Below, in pieces: positions 19,728 to 27,957 of a stretch of DNA of 64,000 nucleotides. The notes under the pieces are model-generated. The model was not told the DNA's origin and did not search any database. It was given only the letters and a program-made list of their open reading frames with translations. Both the position numbers and the translations under genes were made by a program. Each line of letters starts with the position of its first letter. Positions within the stretch are counted from its first letter, which is position 1. Source of the stretch: Rhodococcus sp. P1Y (GTDB lineage: Bacteria > Actinomycetota > Actinomycetes > Mycobacteriales > Mycobacteriaceae); contig NZ_CP032762.1 of assembly GCF_003641205.1 (NCBI RefSeq), positions 2,356,001 through 2,420,000 on the forward strand. The letters run 5' to 3'.

Positions 19728-21155
19728 ATGACGACGACGCAGGCACCCGCTGAGAAGGGTCTGGCGCGGCTGGCGCAAGGGTTGGCCAAAGCAACCGAGA
19801 AATGGTTTCCCGACGCGTACATCTTCGCGCTGGTAGGCGTCATCGTCGTTGCGGTGGCGGCGTTCGCGAACGGCTCGTCTCCGCAGAACGTGGTCGACGC
19901 GTTCGGCAATGGGTTCTGGGACCTGACTGCATTCACGCTGCAGATGGCGATGGTGGTGCTGACGGGCTATGTGGTTGCGACGTCGCCTCCCGTGGCCCGG
20001 CTGATCACGAAGCTGGCCTTGCTGCCGAAAAGTCCCAGTAGTGCAGTGAGTTTCGTGGCCCTGCTGTCGTGCACGGTCTCGTTCCTCAACTGGGGACTCA
20101 GCCTTGTGTTCAGCGGTTTGCTGGCTCGGGCGATTGCACGACGGTCGGATCTCCGAGCGGACTACCGCGCGCTCGGTGCTGCTGCGTTCATGGGCCTCGG
20201 GGCGGTGTGGGCGCTGGGGATGTCGTCGTCCGCGGCGCAGTTGCAGGCAACGGCGAGTTCACTTCCCGGGCCGCTCCTGCAGATCACCGGAGTGCTGGAC
20301 TTCGGCAAGACGATCTTCACGTGGCAGTCGCTGCTGACGTGCTTGATTCTCATCGTCATCACCGTCGTCATCGCGCACCTGTCGGCGCCGAAGGGTGCAG
20401 CGATCAAGACCGCCGAAAGCATGGGGATCGACCTCGACGACACCATCAAAGAACCGGCGCCGCGCTCGCGGCCCGGTGAGTGGCTCGAGTACAGCCGAAT
20501 TCTTCCCTTGTTGATCGGCGCCATGACGCTGGGTTGGCTTGTCTCGCAACTGTTGACGCTGCCGGTGCTGTCCGTGGTGAGCTCGTTGAACGGCTACCTG
20601 CTGGTGTTTCTGATTCTCGGGCTGGTGTTGCACGGGACGCCCCGACGATTCCTCGACGCCGTCAGCAAGGCGGTCCCCGCGACCGCAGGCATACTTGTGC
20701 AGTTCCCGTTGTATGCATCGATGGCGGCAATCCTGACCAAGGCAAAGGGCAGGGGAGGCGTCACGATCTCCGAGCACCTCGCCAACTTCTTCACCGACAT
20801 CGGGAGCGGCGGCGGATTCGCCGTGGTCATTGCGGTCTACACCGTGATTCTCGGACTTTTTGTGCCGTCGGGCGGCGGTAAGTGGCTGGTCGAGGCGCCG
20901 TACGTGATGCAGTCCGCCACCGACGTGCAGATGAACCTCGGCTGGACCGTCCAGATCTATAACGTCGCCGAAGCTCTACCGAACCTGATCAACCCGTTCT
21001 TCATGCTTCCGTTGCTCGCTGTGTTGGGCCTTCGGGCGCGTGATCTGATCGGATTCACGTTCTTGCAGTTCATCTTCCACTTCCCTGTGGTCCTGCTTCT
21101 GGTGTGGTTGCTCGGTACGACCTTCGACTTCGTGCCGCCGGTGATCCCGGGGTAG
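19728..21155 (+). CDS. atoE: AtoE-type short-chain fatty acid transporter
   Basis: 475 aa from ATG 19728 (MTTTQAPAEKGLARLAQGLA); the frame upstream to 19596 lacks coding character. About twelve hydrophobic segments run through the protein. The start KATEKWFPDAYIFALVGVI, the middle SLNGYLLVFLILGLVLHGTPRRFL, and PSGGGKWLVEAPYVM are characteristic of the AtoE/TIGR00366 family, which imports butyrate, acetoacetate or similar short acids. No CoA transferase is adjacent, so the substrate is not indicated by context. It is separated from ppx by a strong hairpin, so it has its own promoter. Confidence 0.9.
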   Translation: MTTTQAPAEKGLARLAQGLAKATEKWFPDAYIFALVGVIVVAVAAFANGSSPQNVVDAFGNGFWDLTAFTLQMAMVVLTGYVVATSPPVARLITKLALLPKSPSSAVSFVALLSCTVSFLNWGLSLVFSGLLARAIARRSDLRADYRALGAAAFMGLGAVWALGMSSSAAQLQATASSLPGPLLQITGVLDFGKTIFTWQSLLTCLILIVITVVIAHLSAPKGAAIKTAESMGIDLDDTIKEPAPRSRPGEWLEYSRILPLLIGAMTLGWLVSQLLTLPVLSVVSSLNGYLLVFLILGLVLHGTPRRFLDAVSKAVPATAGILVQFPLYASMAAILTKAKGRGGVTISEHLANFFTDIGSGGGFAVVIAVYTVILGLFVPSGGGKWLVEAPYVMQSATDVQMNLGWTVQIYNVAEALPNLINPFFMLPLLAVLGLRARDLIGFTFLQFIFHFPVVLLLVWLLGTTFDFVPPVIPG

Positions 21156-21204
21156 CGCGCGACCGATATGATCGTCACCGCTGGAGCCGAAGGTTCCCGC
21201 GGTC

Positions 21205-21281
21205 GCCCCTATAGCCCAATTGGCAGAGGCAGCGGACTTAAAATCCGCACAGTGTCGGTTCGAGTCCGACTGGGGGCACCA
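21205..21281 (+). tRNA. tRNA with UAA anticodon (tRNA-Leu by anticodon), CCA encoded
   Basis: The acceptor stem GCCCCTA/TGGGGGC is followed by ACCA. The anticodon stem GCGGA/TCCGC surrounds CTTAAAA, giving TAA, a Leu UUA decoder. The T stem GTCGG/CCGAC encloses TTCGAGT. Oddly, the variable region is only five bases (ACAGT), while bacterial tRNA-Leu normally has a long class II variable arm. The fold is otherwise clean, so the gene is real; identity is by anticodon only. It borders the accessory islet that follows. Confidence 0.85.
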
Positions 21282-21384
21282 TGTTTTCGCAGGTCAGAGG
21301 TGGTGGTGTACGCGAGTGGACGTTCGAACATTCGCAAGAGTGACACAAACTGACACAACTCAGAATAACTGCCAGTTCTGGATG

Positions 21385-21471
21385 TGGGTGGTCCCTCATG
21401 GTTCCACCCAGATCGTGCTCCTGGCCGATCGCTGTGACGGGAATTGAGCCTTTCACCTATCGGCCAGGAGC
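21385..21471. terminator. Two hairpins in the gap after the UAA tRNA
   Basis: TGGGTGG/CCACCCA (about 21385-21411) is followed by a perfect 13-bp inverted repeat GCTCCTGGCCGAT (21417-21429) / ATCGGCCAGGAGC (21459-21471) with a 29-nt loop. They lie between the tRNA (+) and the end of the unknown partner gene (-), so they may terminate transcription from both sides. The long loop is unusual for a terminator. Confidence 0.5.
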
Positions 21472-21527
21472 CGATCGATGCTGTGAAATCGCGCTCTTCC
21501 TCGTAGTCGCTCCCGAACGGCGAAGGT

Positions 21528-22433
21528 TTACTGCGCCCCAGCACTACCTGTCGCGTCGTGTCTCAGTAGCTCCTTGAACCTGTAGATTGTCTTCTTTTGA
21601 GGTGCGGTCTGCTCTGAGACTCTGATGCGGACATATTTTCCATACGCTAGCTGTCCACTATCAAGTAGTTCGGCTGGAACATCTTTGATCCGTCGTTTTC
21701 CACGTTTGCCCTGGCTTACGACTTCAATCCAGCCGGCGTCGCTCAAACCTCGGACGTTCCCGGCGATGACCTGATCGTCAAGAAGCTTTTCGCGGTGCGC
21801 AAAGAATCTGATTGCGTCCGCACGACCGCGTTCCGTTAGCGACGAATGCAACCGGTCACCGTTCGTGACGTATGCATCAACTTCTACATCAGCGTGGAAC
21901 TCGTCGAGGGCGACTACGAACTTTCGGACGGAATCAAGCAAGGCGTCGGGTTGCTCCAGTAGACGCCCCCATGCGTCTCCATGCTCGAAATCGTCGTGCA
22001 GGCTGAGGATCGTGCTCAACGCTTCCTCGAATGCATCCGGCTGCAGATGAGGTACAAGCGATTGATCGGCCGGACCCGCGACACGAGGCCTGAGGTGAAC
22101 AACAACGCTGCCCTCGCTGATCCCTGAGATATTGAGGTCAGCGAGCCCAGCCTCGGCGTGCGCGGTAGGCATCGCAGCTTGCAATTCAGCTTGGAACTTC
22201 TTGATCAGGCCGCTCATATCGGCACTGAGCGAGCCGCCCTCAAGGACCGCTCCGCCGGAGAACCGGACGTCGATCAAACCGGGAAGCGTGGCGGCCAGGT
22301 CGAGACCACGAAGTGACTCTGCTAGAGACTTCCTGGCACTTGCTACCAAGTCGACATCATCACCAACTTCTTGTCCAAGCCAGCTAGGGAGTTTCCTACC
22401 GTGAAGCTCAGGAAATTGGTCTGCGATGTTCAC
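21528..22433 (-). CDS. Unknown protein coupled to a nucleotidyltransferase-like gene
   Basis: 301 aa from GTG 22433, whose GTGA overlaps the stop of the upstream gene; the ATG at 22520 would overlap it by 91 bp and is less likely. I do not recognise the family. Visible: a segment ISGISEGSVVVHLRPRVAG at about 120-140, and a C-terminal third that looks like a winged helix followed by a beta-rich end (HREKLLDDQVIAGNVRGLSD, AGWIEVVSQGKRGKRRIKDV). No signal peptide and no membrane segment. Base composition is less GC-rich than the core genes. It lies with its partner and an integrase in a tRNA-adjacent islet. Confidence 0.8.
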   Translation of the reverse strand: MNIADQFPELHGRKLPSWLGQEVGDDVDLVASARKSLAESLRGLDLAATLPGLIDVRFSGGAVLEGGSLSADMSGLIKKFQAELQAAMPTAHAEAGLADLNISGISEGSVVVHLRPRVAGPADQSLVPHLQPDAFEEALSTILSLHDDFEHGDAWGRLLEQPDALLDSVRKFVVALDEFHADVEVDAYVTNGDRLHSSLTERGRADAIRFFAHREKLLDDQVIAGNVRGLSDAGWIEVVSQGKRGKRRIKDVPAELLDSGQLAYGKYVRIRVSEQTAPQKKTIYRFKELLRHDATGSAGAQ

Positions 22434-23005
22434 AAGACCACCTCCAAGTAGCCGCGTCGGGGTACCGCTGTATCCACTGTAAACGCGCCCTTTGGCCCCG
22501 TCGAATGCGTTCTCTGCCATACATCGTCCATGAGTCCGCGGGTTCCAATGTAATCATGTTCGACAAGCGACAGATCGCCTCGACGCAATGTGGTCACTGG
22601 CCACCACGTAATCGGGAAGGGTTCGACGCTGTACTCCTTAACCATACGTTCGCGTCGTGCCCCCTGCAGTTCGGCGATGCGCCCCGCTCCCACTCGTCCT
22701 TTGATCTCCTGAAGCTTTGGCCCGTCGAGAATTGGCGAGACATCGATGTCGTCGGGATCCAATTCGCCGCTCGCGAAGCTGCCGGCGATCCAGATGGATC
22801 GCAGGATGTCGTCTGCCCCCACGAGCGATTGTGCGTACTGCCAGTCGAGCAAGTATCTGCCGAGCCTTGTGAAGAGCCCGGCTCGCCGTGTGGAGGACGC
22901 GAACCGAGGGTGGTCGACGAAGTGTTCACGTACGTCAGAAATGGCGCAGACATGTCGGCCAAGGGGCAAATGGCCGGTGCCCGGATCGAGGTCGGGGATG
23001 GTCAT
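22430..23005 (-). CDS. Nucleotidyltransferase-like protein (DUF6932-type)
   Basis: 191 aa. The stretch IWIAGSFASGELDPDDIDV (about residues 70-88) has the GS-N9-DxD signature of minimal nucleotidyltransferase folds, and the overall form resembles proteins grouped as DUF6932. A following Trp/His-rich region (PFPITWWPVTTLRRGDLS) is unlike antibiotic NTases. Possible roles are a toxin-antitoxin NTase or a defence component, but nothing here proves it. It is the first gene of a two-gene unit, coupled to the unknown protein by a GTGA overlap. Confidence 0.75.
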   Translation of the reverse strand: MTIPDLDPGTGHLPLGRHVCAISDVREHFVDHPRFASSTRRAGLFTRLGRYLLDWQYAQSLVGADDILRSIWIAGSFASGELDPDDIDVSPILDGPKLQEIKGRVGAGRIAELQGARRERMVKEYSVEPFPITWWPVTTLRRGDLSLVEHDYIGTRGLMDDVWQRTHSTGPKGAFTVDTAVPRRGYLEVVL

Positions 23006-23094
23006 TCGTAGCGTGCGCCAATCTCGTCAGGTTGCCGTTGTGAAGGAACCATACCCAACCGCGCGGTTGGTCCGAGCACTCGCGGTCCGCTACC

Positions 23095-23994
23095 TCACAT
23101 TGTTCCGGTGTCGAAGCTTTTTGCAGCCTCGTACAACGCGTCTTCTTGCGAGTGGGCGTACACGCTGAGGGTAAAGGCCGCAGACGCATGCCCTAGCCAC
23201 GCAGCAATCACGGCGATTGGCACTCCCTGCAGGTGCATGAGGGTCGCACACGTATGTCGGGCGTCGTGCAGTCGAACGGTTTTGAGGCCCGCAGCCTTCA
23301 GAACCTTCCCCCATCGGAATGTCAACAGGTTCGGATGTACGGGCTCACCCGAGGGGAGGCGCACAACGTAAATCGAATCGACGTAGTGGACGCCCAGCAG
23401 CAGCTTGTCCTGCGCCTGTTGAGCACTTGCAGCCTTCAATGCCGCGGCGAGGGGTTTTGGAAGCGGTAGGCGTCGTTTGGAGCGACGGCTTTTTGGAGTG
23501 CCTTCGACAATCTTGCTCCCGACTGCGACCCTGCTGTTGGCAATGTTGACGGTGTTCTTCTTGAAGTCGACGTCGGACCAGCGGAGGCCGGCGATCTCTC
23601 CGCGCCTCAGGCCGGATAGGGCCAGATGCCAAGCGTGCGCCATCGGATCCTTGTCGACGTGCTTCAGTAGGCGGGTGGCTTCAGCTTGCGACAAAGTCTG
23701 CATCTCGGTGGCTTCAGTGGGAAGACGGTCAACCATCGCCGCCACGTTGCGGACGATGCTTCCCTGCTTGACTTGGTCGTTGAGGATCGCCGTCAACAAG
23801 CTCAGCATGTAGTTGATTGTGCGGGCCGACCAAGGCTTTCGAACTCGACCATTGGACAGCGGAAGGCCGCCTTTGCGAAGTGCCTTCACCAAATTGTCGA
23901 CGTCACCCTTGACCAGTCTCTGGACGGGAATGCCTCCGATCTCGGAGATCACGGGCTGCAGGTTGGTCTTATGACCTCGAAGTGTCGAACGCAT
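23095..23994 (-). pseudogene. Tyrosine recombinase (phage-type integrase), N-terminally truncated
   Basis: From ATG 23994 a 299-aa product keeps a core-binding part (WSARTINYMLSLLTAILNDQ) and the whole catalytic domain: SGLRRGEIAGLRW with the first Arg, HDARHTCATLMH, WLGHAS and the nucleophile context SVYAHSQ. The usual N-terminal arm-binding domain is missing. The frame stays open upstream to 24285, but that sequence looks non-coding, while another frame there looks like a piece of a different gene. So the 5' end was probably lost by recombination. The catalytic residues are intact, so some activity cannot be excluded. Confidence 0.75.
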
Positions 23995-24180
23995 CGGATT
24001 GCGGGAACTTGAGCACCACGTAGGCGCGATGTTCTTCGGTGTGCGGGCGGATGGTGTCGAGCAGGTTTCCGTACGAGGCGACAGAGAGACCAGGGCCGGT
24101 ATCGATCGCCATTTGACTGACAGAACCCACGTCGGCCACTCTTCCGTCGTGCGCAAGTCGTACAGGATGCGCTTACAGGG
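23972..24180 (-). pseudogene. Fragment of an unrelated coding sequence fused to the integrase 5' end
   Basis: A frame two bases off the integrase frame gives protein-like sequence (MAIDTGPGLSVASYGNLLD, then RPHTEEHRAYVVLKFPQ) ending at TAA at 23972. It has no start signal and no recognisable domain; it vaguely recalls actinobacterial conjugation/secretion ATPase N-termini. It marks a junction where two gene pieces were joined. Confidence 0.35.
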
Positions 24181-24497
24181 TAGTACCTGACTCAGTCCTT
24201 GCGTCGGGGTTCGGTCGGCGACGGTAAGGATGTCAACTCGTAGCCTGCAGCCTACGTCGACAACGCCGAACTGCATTCGCGCCACGATGTCACTTCGCGT
24301 AAGTGCCCCAGGGACAACGATTTTCGCTGCTACTGGTGATCCTACATATCAAGAGTGACCGTAGCGTTCCGCGCTCCGACGCTGGGGACGCAGCCGCTGT
24401 TAGCGATTCCTCAACGGCGCCTCGGCTTGACATAAAACCGGCCTATCGGCAGCGGCCTCGTCAATATGTCGTGGGGGTGCAGTGTCTGTGCCCCGCG
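24181..24497. other. Intergenic: islet edge to MFS gene
   Basis: About 315 bp with no credible gene on either strand. It lies between the broken integrase region and the 3' end of the transporter operon. I looked for a copy of the UAA tRNA 3' end, which would mark the other attachment site, and found none. Confidence 0.5.
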
Positions 24498-25820
24498 TCA
24501 GCTCAGCGCGGTCGACTTGTCTGATGTTGAAGAGGCCTTGGACCGTATCCTTCGACCGGCAGGCACCGACACTGTGACGGCCGCGCCAGCGATTGCCGGT
24601 AGTGCGAACGCCAGCAGTTGAGTAGTAGTACCCGCACCAGCAGCCACGAATAGGCCACCGTATGTAGGTCCGACAATGGCGCCCAGGCGGCCCACCGCGA
24701 GCGCGATCCCCAATCCCGTAGTCCGGCAGGAGGCTGGGTAGTAGCCGCCGATGAACGTGTTGAGCAGAATCTGGGTCCCGGTGGTGCCAACTCCGGCGAA
24801 TAGAACCAGGACGTACACGATTCCGATTGGCGGCGTGGTGGTCAGCAGCGTCAACGACACTGCTGCACAGATGAATCCGATCACCGTGACGGGCCTGATG
24901 CCGAATCGATCCGCCAGGGACGCGCCCCCGAGCGCTCCGATGGCACCGCCGACGTTGAGCACGAGCAAGAAGGACAGAGCCGCACCGAGTGGATAACCGG
25001 CCGACCTCATCAACGCTGGAAGCCAGGTCGCGACGCCGAACAGCACTAGCAAGCAAGAGAGTGTCATAGCCCAGAAGGTCAGCGTTACCCTGGCGCGGTT
25101 CGCGGTGAAGAGTGCTTTTAATCCGCGATCGGACGACTCCTGGACGGTGCTCGCGTTGTGTGGCTGTTCGAGTCCGTACCGCTTTGATATTCCTTTTGCT
25201 GCCTCAGCCTGCCCACGCGCCGTGAGAAATGCCGGAGATTCGGGGAGGTATTTGACCATCAGCGGCAGAATGAACAGTGCTGGAATCATTCCTGCTGCGA
25301 ACATGGCCCGGAAGCCGAAGGGTGGAACGAGCCATAGGGACAGGAGTCCCGCCGTGATACCTCCCACGCTGGTGCCGACGAATCCCATTGCTACCGTACG
25401 GGCTCTGGACTCTTGACCAGAGAATTCGATCAGCATCGCCGCCGCCGTCGGCATGAGAACTCCCGCCCCGACCCCGACCGCGAAACGCGCCACTCCGAAC
25501 ACTTCTGGGCTAGGTGCGACGGCGCAGAATCCCATCGCCGCCGAGAACACCGTGACCGCGGCGATCAAGGTTCGTCGCCGACCCCATCGATCGGCGATAC
25601 TTCCGGCCGCTAACGCTCCGAAGAGCATTCCGACCCCAACCACGGATCCGAGCACACCAACGGTCGCGGGGTCGAGATTCCACGGCTCGTACGTAAGTAG
25701 TGACGGCACGACCGTCCCGTACATCAGAAGGTCGTACCCTTCCAGCGTCAATGCCAGGAGGCAAAGGACGACAACGGGCGACAGAGCGAGGCGAGGTGAC
25801 AGAGCCAGACGAGGTGACAT
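24498..25820 (-). CDS. MFS transporter, aromatic acid:H+ symporter (AAHS) type
   Basis: 440 aa, twelve membrane segments. The loop 2-3 signature GSIADRWGRRRTL and the start LLALTLEGYDLLMYGTVVPSLL match AAHS carriers such as PcaK/BenK, which import aromatic carboxylates. The middle loop and ASLADRFGIRPVTVIG repeat the motif in the second half. The N-terminus contains a perfect amino-acid duplication SPRLAL-SPRLAL coded by an 18-bp near-identical tandem repeat. It is last of five co-directional genes from the maleate-isomerase-like gene. This supports an aromatic or heteroaromatic acid as pathway substrate. Confidence 0.9.
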   Translation of the reverse strand: MSPRLALSPRLALSPVVVLCLLALTLEGYDLLMYGTVVPSLLTYEPWNLDPATVGVLGSVVGVGMLFGALAAGSIADRWGRRRTLIAAVTVFSAAMGFCAVAPSPEVFGVARFAVGVGAGVLMPTAAAMLIEFSGQESRARTVAMGFVGTSVGGITAGLLSLWLVPPFGFRAMFAAGMIPALFILPLMVKYLPESPAFLTARGQAEAAKGISKRYGLEQPHNASTVQESSDRGLKALFTANRARVTLTFWAMTLSCLLVLFGVATWLPALMRSAGYPLGAALSFLLVLNVGGAIGALGGASLADRFGIRPVTVIGFICAAVSLTLLTTTPPIGIVYVLVLFAGVGTTGTQILLNTFIGGYYPASCRTTGLGIALAVGRLGAIVGPTYGGLFVAAGAGTTTQLLAFALPAIAGAAVTVSVPAGRRIRSKASSTSDKSTALS

Positions 25821-25841
25821 GATCTTCCGCTCGGGAGAGGG

Positions 25842-27071
25842 TCAGGTGAACAGTTCGGACAACCAGTCGCCGATGTCGGCGGCGGCCAGTGACGCACCGG
25901 TAGGCGCACCGTCGGCGATGGGCCCGCCGAAGTGGGTGCCTTCCACGGCGATGCGGGTCGTGTCGGTGGCTCCAAGGGCGTCGGACATGCGCTGTGCATC
26001 CTCGGGGAAACATGCCTGGTCACCGGTCAGTTCGATGAATAGTGACGGCGCCACGACGGCAGGTGCGCACCGCAGGAAGTCTGCGTTCGTGGACACCGCC
26101 GACCAGGTCGACAGCCAGGCGTCGGGAGTGGACAACCGTCCGAAGCCGACGAGCCCGTAGTTGGTCAGATCCGGTCGGCGGCCGAACAGCGAGCCGTAGG
26201 GCCGCTTGTTCGGGCTCAGCGACAGGTCGGTGAACCTGAGGTCTGCGTCGGTGCGATATACCGTCATGATTCGGGGTGCCAGTGCACTTCGACGGTCGAC
26301 CGGATCGGCGGTTGCCCCGAACCGGCGGCGGGCATTTGTCGCGTCGGCGACTCGCTCGCGTGCGACAGCGTCGAGTTTTGCGATTCGGGCGTGCTGAGCG
26401 CGGCGGTATCGCTCGACAAAATTCTCGTTGTACGAGGAACTCTTGGGCGCCTCTGCGAATCCGTTTATCGGATCGAACGCATTCAGCGCCGGATCGACCG
26501 ACATCGGATCGGATTCGTCGACGACGGATGGGTCGATCAACCGCAGCAGAAGTGCACCCTGGCCTGGGTGCGGCGCCATGAAGATCGCGCCGTCGGGGAC
26601 CGGCATCTCGGCCGATGCAAGATCGATGGGCCGACCGGCGGGGGTGCGAGCCAATCGATTCTCGGCTGCCAACCCGGCCTGCTCGTGATAGAAGGCATAC
26701 AAGGTGCCGCCGCCGGAATGCCCGAGCGTTACAAGGTGATCGAAGGGGTAATTCCGGAGGAAGACGAGGCCGGCGGCCGCGTCGAGCAGCGCTTGCTCAT
26801 GCACCAGAGAAATGTCGTTGTTCACCGAGCGGGTGCCCTGCGTCCAGACCGCGTACCCGCGCGCGAGCAACTCGGGTACGAGAACGTGATGCGTCAGATC
26901 CTGCCGTGGATGCATCAACGCGACGACGACTGCGGCGCCCGGGACGGTCCGGAGCACGCCGGTGACTTTCGCGCCGTCGGCGGTCGTCAGCTCGTGCACC
27001 GACGTCACCGTGTTCGACGGTGCTTCAGCCGCGTCGATATACCGACCTGCACCCAGTTTCGTCTCCGTCAT
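25842..27071 (-). CDS. Alpha/beta-hydrolase family protein
   Basis: 409 aa from ATG 27071, which overlaps the upstream stop as ATGA; the frame further up is a shadow. The nucleophile elbow GHSGGG is near residue 140 and the C-terminal His sits in VEGTHFGGP. The insert between them is long and helical (YRRAQHARIAKLDAVARERV), larger than in simple esterases. The fold could cleave a C-C bond, thioester or amide in the pathway. It lies fourth in the left operon, between the 81-aa protein and the transporter. The substrate is unknown. Confidence 0.85.
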   Translation of the reverse strand: MTETKLGAGRYIDAAEAPSNTVTSVHELTTADGAKVTGVLRTVPGAAVVVALMHPRQDLTHHVLVPELLARGYAVWTQGTRSVNNDISLVHEQALLDAAAGLVFLRNYPFDHLVTLGHSGGGTLYAFYHEQAGLAAENRLARTPAGRPIDLASAEMPVPDGAIFMAPHPGQGALLLRLIDPSVVDESDPMSVDPALNAFDPINGFAEAPKSSSYNENFVERYRRAQHARIAKLDAVARERVADATNARRRFGATADPVDRRSALAPRIMTVYRTDADLRFTDLSLSPNKRPYGSLFGRRPDLTNYGLVGFGRLSTPDAWLSTWSAVSTNADFLRCAPAVVAPSLFIELTGDQACFPEDAQRMSDALGATDTTRIAVEGTHFGGPIADGAPTGASLAAADIGDWLSELFT

Positions 27072-27313
27072 GAGCCCACTACACGCATCGCGTCTTTGTC
27101 CCACTGCAAAATTTGTGAGTCGGTGAGACCCGAGACGCTGCTGTACCACACCGCGTGTCGGCATCCAGTGGCCCGACGGTCGATCACGATGTCCCCGTCC
27201 GAGACGATGCGGAAATAGGGTCCGACGTGATCTACACGTACGGCGGGATCGATCTCGGCGACGGACGCGATGGTGGTGTTCTCCGGAATGTCGAGTACGT
27301 ACAAAATTGTCAC
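27068..27313 (-). CDS. Small unknown protein in catabolic operon
   Basis: 81 aa. It is flanked by 4-bp overlaps on both sides (27310-27313 with the VOC gene, 27068-27071 with the hydrolase), which supports it as a real translated gene. The sequence (MTILYVLDIPENTTIASVAE, later HAVWYSSVSGLTDSQILQWD) has beta-strand/helix alternation, no cysteines in pairs, no signal. I do not recognise a family. It may be a small enzyme subunit or a structural partner of the hydrolase or VOC protein. Confidence 0.7.
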   Translation of the reverse strand: MTILYVLDIPENTTIASVAEIDPAVRVDHVGPYFRIVSDGDIVIDRRATGCRHAVWYSSVSGLTDSQILQWDKDAMRVVGS

Positions 27314-27945
27314 GAGACTCCGACCTCGTGCTCTGCCGACCAGTCGGCTGCGCGCTCGACGATCAACTCTGCTTTGCGCGTCAACAGGCTCGCCATGGAG
27401 GGGTCCGCGCCACGGACGACGTCGATGAGCGCGTCGATGGTCAAGTTGGCGTCAAGATCCTCCTGCGGCGTGACGGGCCGCATCGCGCGGGTGAGCTCGA
27501 TCATGTAGCCGTTGGGATCGTGCGTGTAGATGGATTCGATCGTCTCGTGTTGAATTTGCATCTCCACAGGCCAGCTACTGCCGTCGAGGCGACGCCGGTA
27601 CTCCAAAAGATCTTCTTCGCTGTCTACATGGATGGCCAGGTGCCGCGACCTGATGAAGAAGACGGGAACGTCCTCGGCGAACTTGGAGTACGAATCGCCC
27701 TGCGGGCCACCCTCGAACGGCTCGAGCCCGAAGTAGTAGAAGAACGCGAGACGATCGTCGTTACCGATGTCGAAGAAAAAGTGGATGAAGTCCGGGTGCT
27801 TCTCCGGACCCCACCCTGCAGCGCAGATGGAATGAACGACGGGGAATCCGAGGACGTCGCGGTAGAATTCGACGGTGCCGGCCGGATCAAACGTCGGGTA
27901 GGCGACGTGGTCGACGCCGCGAACCTTGTGTGGCAAGTCGGACAT
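27310..27945 (-). CDS. VOC-family protein, possible ring-cleaving dioxygenase
   Basis: 211 aa. It opens with VRGVDHVAYPTFDPAGTVEFYRDVLGF, the vicinal-oxygen-chelate beta-alpha-beta-beta-beta unit with His at about residue 12. A second unit contains HLAIHVDSEEDLLEYRRRL and YTHDPNGYMIEL, giving the His and Glu of a metal site. The C-terminal tail of about 60 residues is helical. VOC proteins include extradiol dioxygenases, glyoxalases and isomerases. The pathway context (monooxygenase, maleate isomerase) makes ring cleavage plausible. Second gene of the left operon. Confidence 0.82.
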   Translation of the reverse strand: MSDLPHKVRGVDHVAYPTFDPAGTVEFYRDVLGFPVVHSICAAGWGPEKHPDFIHFFFDIGNDDRLAFFYYFGLEPFEGGPQGDSYSKFAEDVPVFFIRSRHLAIHVDSEEDLLEYRRRLDGSSWPVEMQIQHETIESIYTHDPNGYMIELTRAMRPVTPQEDLDANLTIDALIDVVRGADPSMASLLTRKAELIVERAADWSAEHEVGVS

Positions 27946-27957
27946 GAAACTTCCTTC

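Noticed and set aside
21205..24497. Integration of an element into the UAA tRNA with matching attL/attR
   Set aside because: I looked for a second copy of the tRNA 3' part within the window and did not find it, so an attachment site pair is not claimed.
25842..27164. Start of the alpha/beta hydrolase at 27164
   Set aside because: That would overlap most of the 81-aa gene; ATG 27071 with the ATGA overlap fits the coupling seen throughout the operon.
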